Below the pieces are notes generated by a model. The model had not been told where the DNA came from and did no database searches. It worked only from the letters and a program-made list of their open reading frames with translations. A program made the translations under genes and the position numbers. A DNA stretch of 64,000 bases from Bacillota bacterium (lineage in GTDB: Bacteria > Bacillota > Clostridia > Lachnospirales > Lachnospiraceae), in NCBI GenBank assembly GCA_023458035.1, contig JAEXAX010000032.1, positions 1 to 64,000 on the forward strand. Direction: 5' to 3'. Below, one piece after another: positions 52,115 to 59,950 of this stretch (within the stretch, counting starts at the first letter, position 1; the number at the start of each line of letters is the position of its first letter).

Positions 52115-53287
52115 ATGAGAATGATAAGTATTTTGGGCTCGACCGGATCGATCGGTACCCAAACTCTGCAAATCCTTGATGAACAGCAGGATATCCGGGT
52201 GGCGGCGCTGACCGCCCATTCGAATCGCCGCCTGCTGCTGCAACAGGTGCTGGCCTACCGACCGAAAGTGGCGGCCTTGTGGTCGCAGGAGGATGCTCTC
52301 TGGTTGGCAGAGAAACTGCGGGCGGCAGCGCAATCCGGCGACTGGACGGAGGCATATCAAGTCCAAGTTGAATACGGACACTCCGGTTTATGTAAGGCAG
52401 CCACTGTTTTGGAAGCAGATCTGGTGGTTACGGCGGTGGTCGGTATGATCGGTATTGAATCGACCCTTGCGGCCATCGAGGCAGGTAAGGATATTGCCCT
52501 GGCAAATAAAGAGACACTGGTTTGTGCCGGGCATTTGATTATGCCGCTGGCAAAGAAAAAACAGGTCAATATTTATCCGGTGGACAGTGAGCACAGCGCT
52601 ATTTTCCAGGCCTTGCAGGGGAATGAAGAGAAACAGATCAGCCGTCTGCTGTTAACCGCTTCCGGCGGCCCGTTTCGCGGTCGGTGCACGGAGGAACTGA
52701 AGGCGGTAACGGTAGAGCAGGCGTTGGCGCATCCGAACTGGAGTATGGGGCGTAAGATTTCCATTGACTCCGCCACATTGGTCAATAAAGGCTTGGAGTT
52801 GATCGAAGCGGTACATTTGTTCGGTGTGACACCGGAGCAAATTCAGGTGGTGGTACAGCCGGAAAGCATCATTCATTCGATGGTGGAATATACGGACGGC
52901 AGCGTGATTGCACAGCTCGGCACTCCGGATATGCGGATTCCGATCTCTTATGCTTTATATCGTAAGGAACGTAAGGAATTATCCGGGCGTCGGCTGGATT
53001 TCTGGCAGCTTGGCTGTCTGCATTTTGCCGAGCCGGACGAGCGGACATTCCTCGGTCTGCCGCTGGCCAGAGAGGCTATTACCATCGGTGGCAGTATGCC
53101 AACCGTTTTTAATGCGGCGAATGAACGGGCGGTCGCCTTGTTTTTGGCCGGAGAAATCAGCTTTTTACAGATTTTTGAGTGTATCCGCCGCTGTATGCAG
53201 GCTCATCGGGTGCTTGAGCATCCGAGTGTGGATGAGATTTTGCAAACAGAGCAGTGGGTATACCGCCAAATAGAGAGTAGGGAATAA
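52115..53287 (+). CDS. dxr: 1-deoxy-D-xylulose 5-phosphate reductoisomerase
   Basis: The 390-aa enzyme makes methylerythritol phosphate, the second MEP pathway step. The NADPH motif ILGSTGSIGTQTLQIL starts the protein; ANKETLVCAG, PVDSEHSAIFQAL, LTASGGPFRG, HPNWSMGRKISIDSATLVNKG and PTVFNAANERAV follow. ATG 52115 is chosen because GGTGAT precedes it by 4 nt; starts at 52106 (GTG), 52109 and 52121 are in frame and cannot be ruled out. Dxs, the first MEP enzyme, lies 7 kb downstream in the same block. Confidence 0.96.
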   Translation: MRMISILGSTGSIGTQTLQILDEQQDIRVAALTAHSNRRLLLQQVLAYRPKVAALWSQEDALWLAEKLRAAAQSGDWTEAYQVQVEYGHSGLCKAATVLEADLVVTAVVGMIGIESTLAAIEAGKDIALANKETLVCAGHLIMPLAKKKQVNIYPVDSEHSAIFQALQGNEEKQISRLLLTASGGPFRGRCTEELKAVTVEQALAHPNWSMGRKISIDSATLVNKGLELIEAVHLFGVTPEQIQVVVQPESIIHSMVEYTDGSVIAQLGTPDMRIPISYALYRKERKELSGRRLDFWQLGCLHFAEPDERTFLGLPLAREAITIGGSMPTVFNAANERAVALFLAGEISFLQIFECIRRCMQAHRVLEHPSVDEILQTEQWVYRQIESRE

Positions 53288-53291
53288 CGTT

Positions 53292-54323
53292 TTGGGAATT
53301 TTAATTGCAATCATTATCTTTGGATTTTTAGTTTTTTTTCATGAGCTCGGCCATTTTATTTTTGCGGTTCGAAGCGGTATCGAGGTGATCGAGTTTTCGA
53401 TCGGGATGGGGCCCAGACTGTGGAGTCGAAAGGGTAAACTGACGACTTATTCACTGAAGCTGCTGCCACTGGGCGGTTCCTGTATGATGAAGGGCGAAGA
53501 CGAAGAAGACGATAGTGCCGGGACCTTTCTGGCAGCCGGTATCTGGGGACGGATCGCCACAGTGGCGGCCGGTCCGGTGTTTAATTTTATTCTGGCCTTT
53601 TTGCTGTCACTGGTACTCGTCGGCTGGCAGGGAACCAGTCTGACCAAGGTTTCTTCTATGGAAGAGAAGTCGGCGGCTGCCGAGGCGGGTATGCGTAAGG
53701 GTGACAGGATCGTTTCCATCAACGGCAGCCGGATGACTCTGGCACAGGATGTGATTTTGTATAATCGTCTGCATCAGGGCGAGAAGTACTCGGTGGTGAT
53801 TGAACGAGACGGTACGGAGCAGACCTTGCAGCTTACACCGCAGAAGGATAGCGAAAGCGGGGCTTATCGGATGGGGATCGGTTTTTCCAAGACTAAGGTA
53901 GGCTTTTGGAGATCTATTCAGTATGCCTTTTATGAGATGATCTACTGGATCAAACTGGTATTTCTGTCACTGGGGCTGCTGTTCAGCGGCCGTGTCGGAG
54001 TGGGTGAATTATCCGGACCGGTGGGGTTGATTTCCGGTATCAGCAATACCTACCAGGAAAGCCGTTCATTTGGTGTCTCGGCAGCGGTGATCAGCATGTT
54101 GACCATTACGGTAATGCTGTCTGCCAACTTAGGGGTGATGAATCTGCTCCCGATCCCGGCTTTGGATGGAGGGCGGCTGCTCTTTTTGTTCTGGGAACTG
54201 ATTACCAGACGGCCGTTACCGCGAAAATTGGAAGGATATCTGAATACCGTTGGCTTTATACTGCTGATCGGTCTGATGCTGTATGTAACTTTTTTTAATG
54301 ACATCATGCGACTATTTCGATAA
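53292..54323 (+). CDS. rseP: RseP/RasP-type site-2 membrane protease
   Basis: The 343-aa intramembrane zinc protease has the HELGH site (17-21) in its first membrane segment, a PDZ domain (about 120-195, AEAGMRKGDRIVSINGS) and the second metal segment NLLPIPALDGGRL. In Bacillota such enzymes cleave anti-sigma factors and remnant signal peptides. The start is TTG at 53292, 4 nt after dxr; the ribosome binding site is modest (TAGGGA). Confidence 0.94.
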   Translation: MGILIAIIIFGFLVFFHELGHFIFAVRSGIEVIEFSIGMGPRLWSRKGKLTTYSLKLLPLGGSCMMKGEDEEDDSAGTFLAAGIWGRIATVAAGPVFNFILAFLLSLVLVGWQGTSLTKVSSMEEKSAAAEAGMRKGDRIVSINGSRMTLAQDVILYNRLHQGEKYSVVIERDGTEQTLQLTPQKDSESGAYRMGIGFSKTKVGFWRSIQYAFYEMIYWIKLVFLSLGLLFSGRVGVGELSGPVGLISGISNTYQESRSFGVSAAVISMLTITVMLSANLGVMNLLPIPALDGGRLLFLFWELITRRPLPRKLEGYLNTVGFILLIGLMLYVTFFNDIMRLFR

Positions 54324-54335
54324 AGGAGACTGACA

Positions 54336-55010
54336 ATGAAAATTTTACTGGATACCGCATCTACGGCTGAGATCAAACGGGCCATGGAGGTCTATTCGGT
54401 GGTTGGCGTGACAACTAATCCGACCATCATCGCCAAAGAAAATACCGATTTTTTTCCATTATTGAAAGAAATCCGTCAGCTGCTCGGCCCCAAGCGTGAG
54501 TTGCATGTACAGCTGACAGGCGCCAACGCCGCCGAGATGTGGCGGGAAACGCAGCGTATCTGGGATGAATTGGGCCAGACCGTGTATATCAAGATCCCGA
54601 CCAATCGCGAAGGTTTGATCGCCATGCGCCGGGTCAAGGAAGCCGGCGGACGGGTGACCGCGACGGCCGTCTACGGTGTGCCGCAGGCTTTGTTGGCGGC
54701 CTATACCGGAGCCGATTATGTCGCTCCGTATATCAATCGGATGCAGAATCTGGATATTGACAGCATCCGGGCGGTGGAACAGCTGGCTCTGGCCTATCGG
54801 ATGCACGGCTTGGAGACTAATATTTTGGCGGCCAGCTTTAAAAATGCCAAGCAGGTAATCGACGCTTTACTGGCCGGTGCGCACGCCGTGACGGTGGGAG
54901 CCGATATTTTGGATACTATAGTAGAAAACAATATAATTACCGGTGCCATTGACGGTTTTATGAGTGATTGGCGCTCGGTGTATGGGGAGAAGAAAATATA
55001 TGAGTTCTAA
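54336..55010 (+). CDS. Fructose-6-phosphate aldolase / transaldolase-like protein (FSA/TalC type)
   Basis: The 224-aa class I aldolase starts MKILLDTASTAEIKRAMEVY and has VTTNPTII, the Schiff-base Lys86 in VYIKIPTNREG, and ADYVAPYINR. Members act either as transaldolases or as fructose-6-phosphate aldolases; residues visible here do not settle it. It would link with transketolase at 45477. It sits between rseP and prfC, where ispG and polC often follow rseP in related genomes. The last 11 nt overlap prfC. Confidence 0.92.
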   Translation: MKILLDTASTAEIKRAMEVYSVVGVTTNPTIIAKENTDFFPLLKEIRQLLGPKRELHVQLTGANAAEMWRETQRIWDELGQTVYIKIPTNREGLIAMRRVKEAGGRVTATAVYGVPQALLAAYTGADYVAPYINRMQNLDIDSIRAVEQLALAYRMHGLETNILAASFKNAKQVIDALLAGAHAVTVGADILDTIVENNIITGAIDGFMSDWRSVYGEKKIYEF

Positions 55011-56595
55011 GACAGACCTGCAGCAGGAGATCGCGCATCGACGTACCTTTGCCATTATTTCCCATCCGGATGCAGGAAAGACAACGTTGACCGAGAAACT
55101 GCTGCTATACGGCGGTGTCATTAATCAGGCCGGCAGTGTCAAGGGTAAGGCGACGGCTAAGCATGCTGTTTCCGACTGGATGGAGATCGAGAAGGAAAGG
55201 GGGATCTCGGTAACCAGTTCCGCACTGCAGTTTTGTTATGACGGGATCTATGTCAATATTCTGGACACCCCGGGACATCAGGATTTCTCAGAAGACACCT
55301 ACCGGACCTTGATGGCGGCCGATTCGGCCGTCATGGTGATTGACGCTTCAAAGGGCGTCGAAGCCCAGACCAAGAAGCTGTTTAAGGTTTGTGTGATGAG
55401 ACACATCCCGATCTTTACCTTTATCAACAAGCTGGATCGTGAATCCAAGGATTTTTTTGCACTTCTCGATGAGATCGAGGAGGAGCTTGGCATAGCCACC
55501 TGTCCGATGAACTGGCCGCTTGGGTCAGGCAGGGATTTTAACGGTGTCTATGATCGTGAGACCGAGAAGATCACGCTGTTTTCCGACACACAGAAAGGTA
55601 CCAAGGGCGGACAGGTGACAGAGGTTTCGGCGGCGGATGACAGCTGGCGGGCATATGTGCCGGAAGCTACTATGGAAACATTGCTGGAAGAAATGGAATT
55701 ACTGGACGGGGCCGGCAGCGAGTTTAATCTGGAAGAGGTGAGGGCCGGCCGTCTGTCGCCGGTTTTCTTCGGCTCAGCATTGACCAATTTTGGCGTCGAA
55801 ACCTTTTTACAGCATTTTTTGAAGATGACGACCGCTCCGTTACCGAGACTCAGTGATGAGGGAGTGATTGCCACAGATGATGACTTTTCGGCCTTTGTCT
55901 TTAAGATACAGGCCAATATGAATAAGGCGCATCGCGACCGCATCGCTTTTTTGCGCATTTGTTCGGGAAAATTTGACAGCAGCCAAGAGGTCTTTCACGT
56001 ACAGGGCAATAAGAAGCTGAGATTGTCCAGACCGCAGCAGCTGATTGCTTCCGAACGCCGGATCGTTGAGGATGCCTATGCCGGAGATATTCTGGGGATT
56101 TTTGATCCCGGTATCTTTTCGATTGGCGACACGCTTTGCGTACCCGGGCGGAAGTTTGCCTTTGAGGGTATTCCGACGTTTGCACCGGAGCATTTTGCCA
56201 GGGTTCGGCAGATGGATACCATGAAGCGGAAGCAGTTTGTCAAAGGGATCAGCCAGATCGCACAGGAAGGCGCCATCCAGATCTTCCAAGAGCACAGCAC
56301 GGGCATGGAAGAGATTATTGTCGGCGTGGTCGGTGTACTCCAGTTTGAAGTGTTGCAGTATCGCCTGGAGAATGAATACAATGTTGAGATTAAGCTGGAG
56401 AACCTGCCGTATGAATATATCCGTTGGGTGGTGGAAGCGCCGAAACCGATCGAAGAGATCAGCGGGACATCGGATATGAAGAAGATTAAAGATCTGAAGG
56501 GAAATTCCCTGCTGCTTTTTGTCCATGAGTGGAGTATTCGTATGACGCAGGAGAGAAACAGCGGTCTGGTGCTGGAAGAGTTTGGCAGAAACTAG
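55000..56595 (+). CDS. prfC: Peptide chain release factor 3
   Basis: The 531-aa GTPase recycles RF1 and RF2 after termination. G1 is SHPDAGKTTLTE, then DTPGHQDFSEDTYRTL (G3), NKLDRE (G4), and domains II and III with VGVLQFEVLQYRLENEY, typical of RF3. ATG 55000 has GGGGAG 10 nt upstream, inside the aldolase gene. An antisense frame of over 300 codons across this gene is a shadow. Confidence 0.97.
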   Translation: MSSKTDLQQEIAHRRTFAIISHPDAGKTTLTEKLLLYGGVINQAGSVKGKATAKHAVSDWMEIEKERGISVTSSALQFCYDGIYVNILDTPGHQDFSEDTYRTLMAADSAVMVIDASKGVEAQTKKLFKVCVMRHIPIFTFINKLDRESKDFFALLDEIEEELGIATCPMNWPLGSGRDFNGVYDRETEKITLFSDTQKGTKGGQVTEVSAADDSWRAYVPEATMETLLEEMELLDGAGSEFNLEEVRAGRLSPVFFGSALTNFGVETFLQHFLKMTTAPLPRLSDEGVIATDDDFSAFVFKIQANMNKAHRDRIAFLRICSGKFDSSQEVFHVQGNKKLRLSRPQQLIASERRIVEDAYAGDILGIFDPGIFSIGDTLCVPGRKFAFEGIPTFAPEHFARVRQMDTMKRKQFVKGISQIAQEGAIQIFQEHSTGMEEIIVGVVGVLQFEVLQYRLENEYNVEIKLENLPYEYIRWVVEAPKPIEEISGTSDMKKIKDLKGNSLLLFVHEWSIRMTQERNSGLVLEEFGRN

Positions 56596-56596
56596 T

Positions 56597-56625
56597 TTGC
56601 AATACGGTAACGTTTTTGATATAAT
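56597..56625 (+). promoter_or_regulatory. Promoter of the Asp23-family gene
   Basis: TTGCAA (56597-56602), exactly 17 nt, and a perfect TATAAT (56620-56625) lie immediately after the prfC stop, 38 nt before the next start. Confidence 0.85.
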
Positions 56626-56662
56626 TATACAAACAGCAGACCGCAGTGTAGGAGGGATGAAG

Positions 56663-57043
56663 ATGGAAGATAAGGCGAAGCGCAAAATGCATAAAATCAT
56701 CAGTAAACCGGAAACGGGAGAAGTATATATTTCGGAAGACGTCGCGGCCATCATTGCAGCGCTGGCTGCTACTGAGGTGGAAGGTGTCGAATCCATGCAC
56801 GGTAATGTGACAAACCATCTGATTCATAAGCTGGGTGTAAAGAATTTGTCTTCCGGGGTCAAGATTCAGATCGTCGGTCAGGAGGTTTTCTGTGAGTTGC
56901 GCCTGAATGTTGCCTACGGCGTAAGCATTCCGGATGTTTCTGCAAAGGTGCAGGCGCGCGTGAAGGCAGCGGTGGAGAATATGACTGGTATGCAGGTGGT
57001 ACAGGTTAATATTCGGATTGCCAATGTTTCGATGCCATCATAG
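56663..57043 (+). CDS. Asp23/Gls24-family envelope stress protein
   Basis: The 126-aa protein has the family pattern GEVYISEDVAAIIAALAATEVEGV at the start and VSAKVQARVKAAVENMTGMQVVQVNI at the end. Similar genes (yqhY) precede nusB in Bacillota and their products are thought to work near the membrane or in lipid metabolism. ATG 56663 has GGAGG 7 nt upstream; ATG 56657 is too near that site. It has its own promoter and a downstream hairpin. Confidence 0.92.
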   Translation: MEDKAKRKMHKIISKPETGEVYISEDVAAIIAALAATEVEGVESMHGNVTNHLIHKLGVKNLSSGVKIQIVGQEVFCELRLNVAYGVSIPDVSAKVQARVKAAVENMTGMQVVQVNIRIANVSMPS

Positions 57044-57087
57044 TGATATTGGCACAGGCCTCGACCTGCAAAACCAGGCAAGATTAG

Positions 57088-57113
57088 GAGAGTGTCAGCG
57101 GCACTCTCTTTTT
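57088..57113 (+). terminator. Intrinsic terminator between the Asp23-family gene and nusB
   Basis: A 7-bp stem (57088-57094 with 57102-57108), a 7-nt loop and T5 (57109-57113). It probably allows some read-through to nusB, for which no separate promoter is evident. Confidence 0.75.
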
Positions 57114-57134
57114 ATTAAAGGAGATTATAGACAG

Positions 57135-57605
57135 ATGGATAGAAGAGTAAGAAGAGCGGTATTGATGAAGCTGATGTATCAGTGGGGCTTTCATGAAGTC
57201 GGAGAAGACGAGTTTCAGGCCAGACTCTTACTGGATCAAATGCATGCCGATGAGGAGCTGTGTGAGGACTTAAAAGAAGTTTTCAGTCGTGAGCGAGAGG
57301 CCGGTACAAACATGACCGAGCAGGATCGCGAGCAAATGCTGGAGAAATTTGCCGGGGTGCGCCGGCATATGGCTGAGATTGATCTGCTGCTGGAAACGGT
57401 GACAACCGGCTGGAAGCTGGATCGTATGGCCAAGCCGGATCTGGCTATCCTGCGACTGGCAGTTTACGAGATCCTGTTTGATCCATTGATCCCTTCCAAG
57501 GTAGCCATCAATGAGGCTGTCGAGCTGGCGAAAAATTACGGGGGAGACAAGTCGCCGGCCTTTATTAACGGCGTGCTTGGCAAAGTGGTCCGCCATGTCG
57601 AGTAA
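57135..57605 (+). CDS. nusB: Transcription antitermination protein NusB
   Basis: The 156-aa all-helical protein binds boxA RNA with NusE in rRNA antitermination. RRVRRAVLMKLMYQWGFHE, LDRMAKPDLAILRLAVYEILF and VAINEAVELAKNYGGDKS, then FINGVLGKV, are the usual motifs. An insertion-like stretch after residue 40 makes it slightly longer than common NusB. AAGGAG lies about 11 nt before ATG 57135. The end overlaps xseA by 11 nt. Confidence 0.95.
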   Translation: MDRRVRRAVLMKLMYQWGFHEVGEDEFQARLLLDQMHADEELCEDLKEVFSREREAGTNMTEQDREQMLEKFAGVRRHMAEIDLLLETVTTGWKLDRMAKPDLAILRLAVYEILFDPLIPSKVAINEAVELAKNYGGDKSPAFINGVLGKVVRHVE

Positions 57606-58836
57606 GATCTACAGCGTCAGCGAGATTAATCACTATATCGCCGGTATATTTATGCAGGAGCCTTTTCTCAGACGCTTATCGATTCGGGGAGAGATTTCAA
57701 ACTGCAAATATCATACAAATGGATTCATCTACTTTACACTGAAGGATAAGGGCTCAGAGATGGCGGCCATGATGTATCCGAATCACGTGGCGGATCTGAC
57801 TTTTCATTTAGAAAACGGACAGGCGGTTACCATAGAAGGTGAAATCGGTGTTTATGAAAAGGGCGGCAAATATCAGCTCTATGCCGGAAAGGTGACGCGT
57901 GACGGTATTGGGAATCTTTATGAGAAGTTTGAAGCCTTAAAGCTTGAATTGGCCGAGCGAGGACTGTTCGCCGAAGAATATAAGCGGCCGCTGCCGGTAT
58001 TGCCAAGGACCGTCGGAATCGTCACTGCCAGGGAAGGGGCTGCCATCCGAGATATGATTCGAGTGGCCGGCAGTCGCCATCCGGGGGTACAGTTGATCCT
58101 GGCACCGGCGCTGGTGCAGGGAGCAGGCGCTGCCGCCAGCATCGTTTCCGGTATTCGGGCACTCGAGCAGTTGAGGGTGGACGTTATCATCGTCGGCCGC
58201 GGCGGTGGATCGATCGAGGATCTGTGGGCCTTTAATGAGGAGATTGTGGCGGAAGCCATTTTTCATGCGGAAGTGCCGATTATCTCGGCGGTCGGTCATG
58301 AAACCGACTGGACGATCGCTGATTTTGTAGCCGATGTTCGGGCGGCGACTCCATCGGTGGCAGCCGCATTGGCAGTGCCGTCGGCAGCGGAGCTGACGAC
58401 TCATCTGGAAGCCCTGGAGGAGGGGCTGGCACAGAGATTTCGGTATCAGCTGCTGCAAAAGCAGACGCACCTGGGAGAACTGCAAAGCAAATTATCCCTG
58501 TTACAGCCGCAGGCTACGGTGAGGCGACATAGGGAGCGTTTAGCCGCGTTACAACAATTATTGCAGCAACGGATGCAAACCGCATTGCTTCGGGCCGATC
58601 ATCAGTTGGAACAGGTTGGCAGAGCCCTGCGTGATGCCTCTCCCTTTGTCCGACTGGAAAGCGGCTATGCCGCTGTGACTGACCGAACGGGACAGCGGAT
58701 CTTCCGGATCGGCCAGGTAATGGTCGGCGATGAATTACAACTCTATTTGAAGGACGGTCATTTGGCTGTGACTGTCAACGATGTGGTGCAGACAGAGAAT
58801 CCGGCTATGGCGCCTGCAGATAAAGAGAGGAGATGA
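57595..58836 (+). CDS. xseA: Exodeoxyribonuclease VII large subunit
   Basis: The 413-aa subunit has the N-terminal OB domain (about 1-105, RLSIRGEISNCKYHTNGFIY; FTLKDKGSEMAAMMY) and the catalytic core with TAREGAAIRDMIRVAGSRHPG, IIVGRGGGSIEDLWAFNEE, ISAVGHETDWTIADFVAD and RAATPSVAAALAVP, then a coiled coil. ATG 57595 overlaps the nusB end and lacks a strong ribosome binding site, so it is probably coupled. Confidence 0.96.
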   Translation: MSSKIYSVSEINHYIAGIFMQEPFLRRLSIRGEISNCKYHTNGFIYFTLKDKGSEMAAMMYPNHVADLTFHLENGQAVTIEGEIGVYEKGGKYQLYAGKVTRDGIGNLYEKFEALKLELAERGLFAEEYKRPLPVLPRTVGIVTAREGAAIRDMIRVAGSRHPGVQLILAPALVQGAGAAASIVSGIRALEQLRVDVIIVGRGGGSIEDLWAFNEEIVAEAIFHAEVPIISAVGHETDWTIADFVADVRAATPSVAAALAVPSAAELTTHLEALEEGLAQRFRYQLLQKQTHLGELQSKLSLLQPQATVRRHRERLAALQQLLQQRMQTALLRADHQLEQVGRALRDASPFVRLESGYAAVTDRTGQRIFRIGQVMVGDELQLYLKDGHLAVTVNDVVQTENPAMAPADKERR

Positions 58837-58841
58837 TCGAT

Positions 58842-59057
58842 ATGAAAGACAATCAAAATACGGAGCTGTCATTTGAGCAGCGATTGGCCTTGATCGAAAA
58901 AAAGATCGATCGTTTGGGACAGGGTGACCTGCCGCTGGCAACGGCCTTTTCCGAGTACGAAGAAGGGATCCTGCTGCTGCGTCAGGCGCAGGATATGCTG
59001 AATATGGTAGAAAAACAGGTACTCTATTTACAAGAAGGAAAGACTCATGAGTTTTGA
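58842..59057 (+). CDS. xseB: Exodeoxyribonuclease VII small subunit
   Basis: The 71-aa helical subunit coats the XseA coiled coil. LSFEQRLALIEKKIDRLGQG, DLPLATAFSEYEEGILLLRQ and AQDMLN match the family. ATG 58842 is chosen because GAGGAG lies 9 nt before it; ATG 58833, which overlaps the xseA stop, abuts that site. The end overlaps ispA by 11 nt. Confidence 0.93.
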   Translation: MKDNQNTELSFEQRLALIEKKIDRLGQGDLPLATAFSEYEEGILLLRQAQDMLNMVEKQVLYLQEGKTHEF

Positions 59058-59940
59058 GAATAAGCTGGATGAAAAGATTCGTCTGTTAACGGATCGGTTA
59101 AAAGGGTTTTTGCCACAGTGTGATGGTGAGGAGAAGCTGCTGTCCGAGGCCATGGAATACAGTATGATGGCCGGTGGTAAGCGGCTGCGTCCGTTATTAG
59201 TCACCGAGATTTACAGTGCTATGGGTGGAAGCTGCGAGGAGATCATGCCCTTGGCCGCCGCGCTTGAGATGATCCATACATATTCATTGGTGCATGATGA
59301 TCTGCCGGCCATGGATGATGATGAATATCGTCGTGGTAAAAAAACCACTCATATCGTGTACGGAGAGGCAAATGCCATTCTTTGCGGAGATGCTTTATTA
59401 AACCGTTCCATGGAAGTGGCTCTGCAAAGTTTTGAGTACTGTAAACCGGAGGACAGTCAGAGGGTGGTTCGTGCTCTGCAATATCTGTTTGATTGCTCCG
59501 GCATTCACGGAATGATAGGCGGACAGGTGCTGGATCTGCGATACGAGGAAGAAGCAGCTGATCTGCAGACTTTGACCGGATTACATGAGATGAAGACCGG
59601 AGCGTTGATTCGAGCCGCTTTTGTGATACCGGCTTTGGTGTACGGTGCGGAGCAGTCTGTCTGTAACCGGTTGGAAGAGTGTGGCCGACTGCTGGGGTTG
59701 GCCTTCCAGATTCAGGATGATATCCTGGATAGAATCGGTGACGAAGCGGCCTTGGGAAAGCCGATTCATAGTGATGAAAAAAACGGTAAATCTACCTTTG
59801 TCAGTCTGCTGGGATTGGAGGAGGCCGGGAACCGGGTTGCCGGATTATCCGGTCAGTGTCTGCAGCTGCTGCGTGAATTGCCGTTTGAAACGGTTTTTCT
59901 GGAAGAACTGGCGGAGTGGTTGATTCACCGGACATGGTAG
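59047..59940 (+). CDS. ispA: Farnesyl/geranyl-type polyprenyl diphosphate synthase
   Basis: The 297-aa trans-prenyltransferase builds farnesyl diphosphate, the primer for UppS. First Asp-rich motif in LVHDDLPAMDDDEYRRGKKT, second in FQIQDDILD, with MAGGKRLRPLL, IHGMIGGQVLDL and the GEANAILCGDALL segment. It lies between xseB and dxs, the common order in Bacteria. AAGGA stands before the ATG. Confidence 0.95.
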   Translation: MSFENKLDEKIRLLTDRLKGFLPQCDGEEKLLSEAMEYSMMAGGKRLRPLLVTEIYSAMGGSCEEIMPLAAALEMIHTYSLVHDDLPAMDDDEYRRGKKTTHIVYGEANAILCGDALLNRSMEVALQSFEYCKPEDSQRVVRALQYLFDCSGIHGMIGGQVLDLRYEEEAADLQTLTGLHEMKTGALIRAAFVIPALVYGAEQSVCNRLEECGRLLGLAFQIQDDILDRIGDEAALGKPIHSDEKNGKSTFVSLLGLEEAGNRVAGLSGQCLQLLRELPFETVFLEELAEWLIHRTW

Positions 59941-59950
59941 AGGAGAAATC

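Noticed and set aside
55840..56796. Open frame of 318 codons on the minus strand across prfC
   Set aside because: It is antisense to a fully conserved RF3 gene and the adjacent promoter, lacks a recognisable domain and a ribosome binding site.
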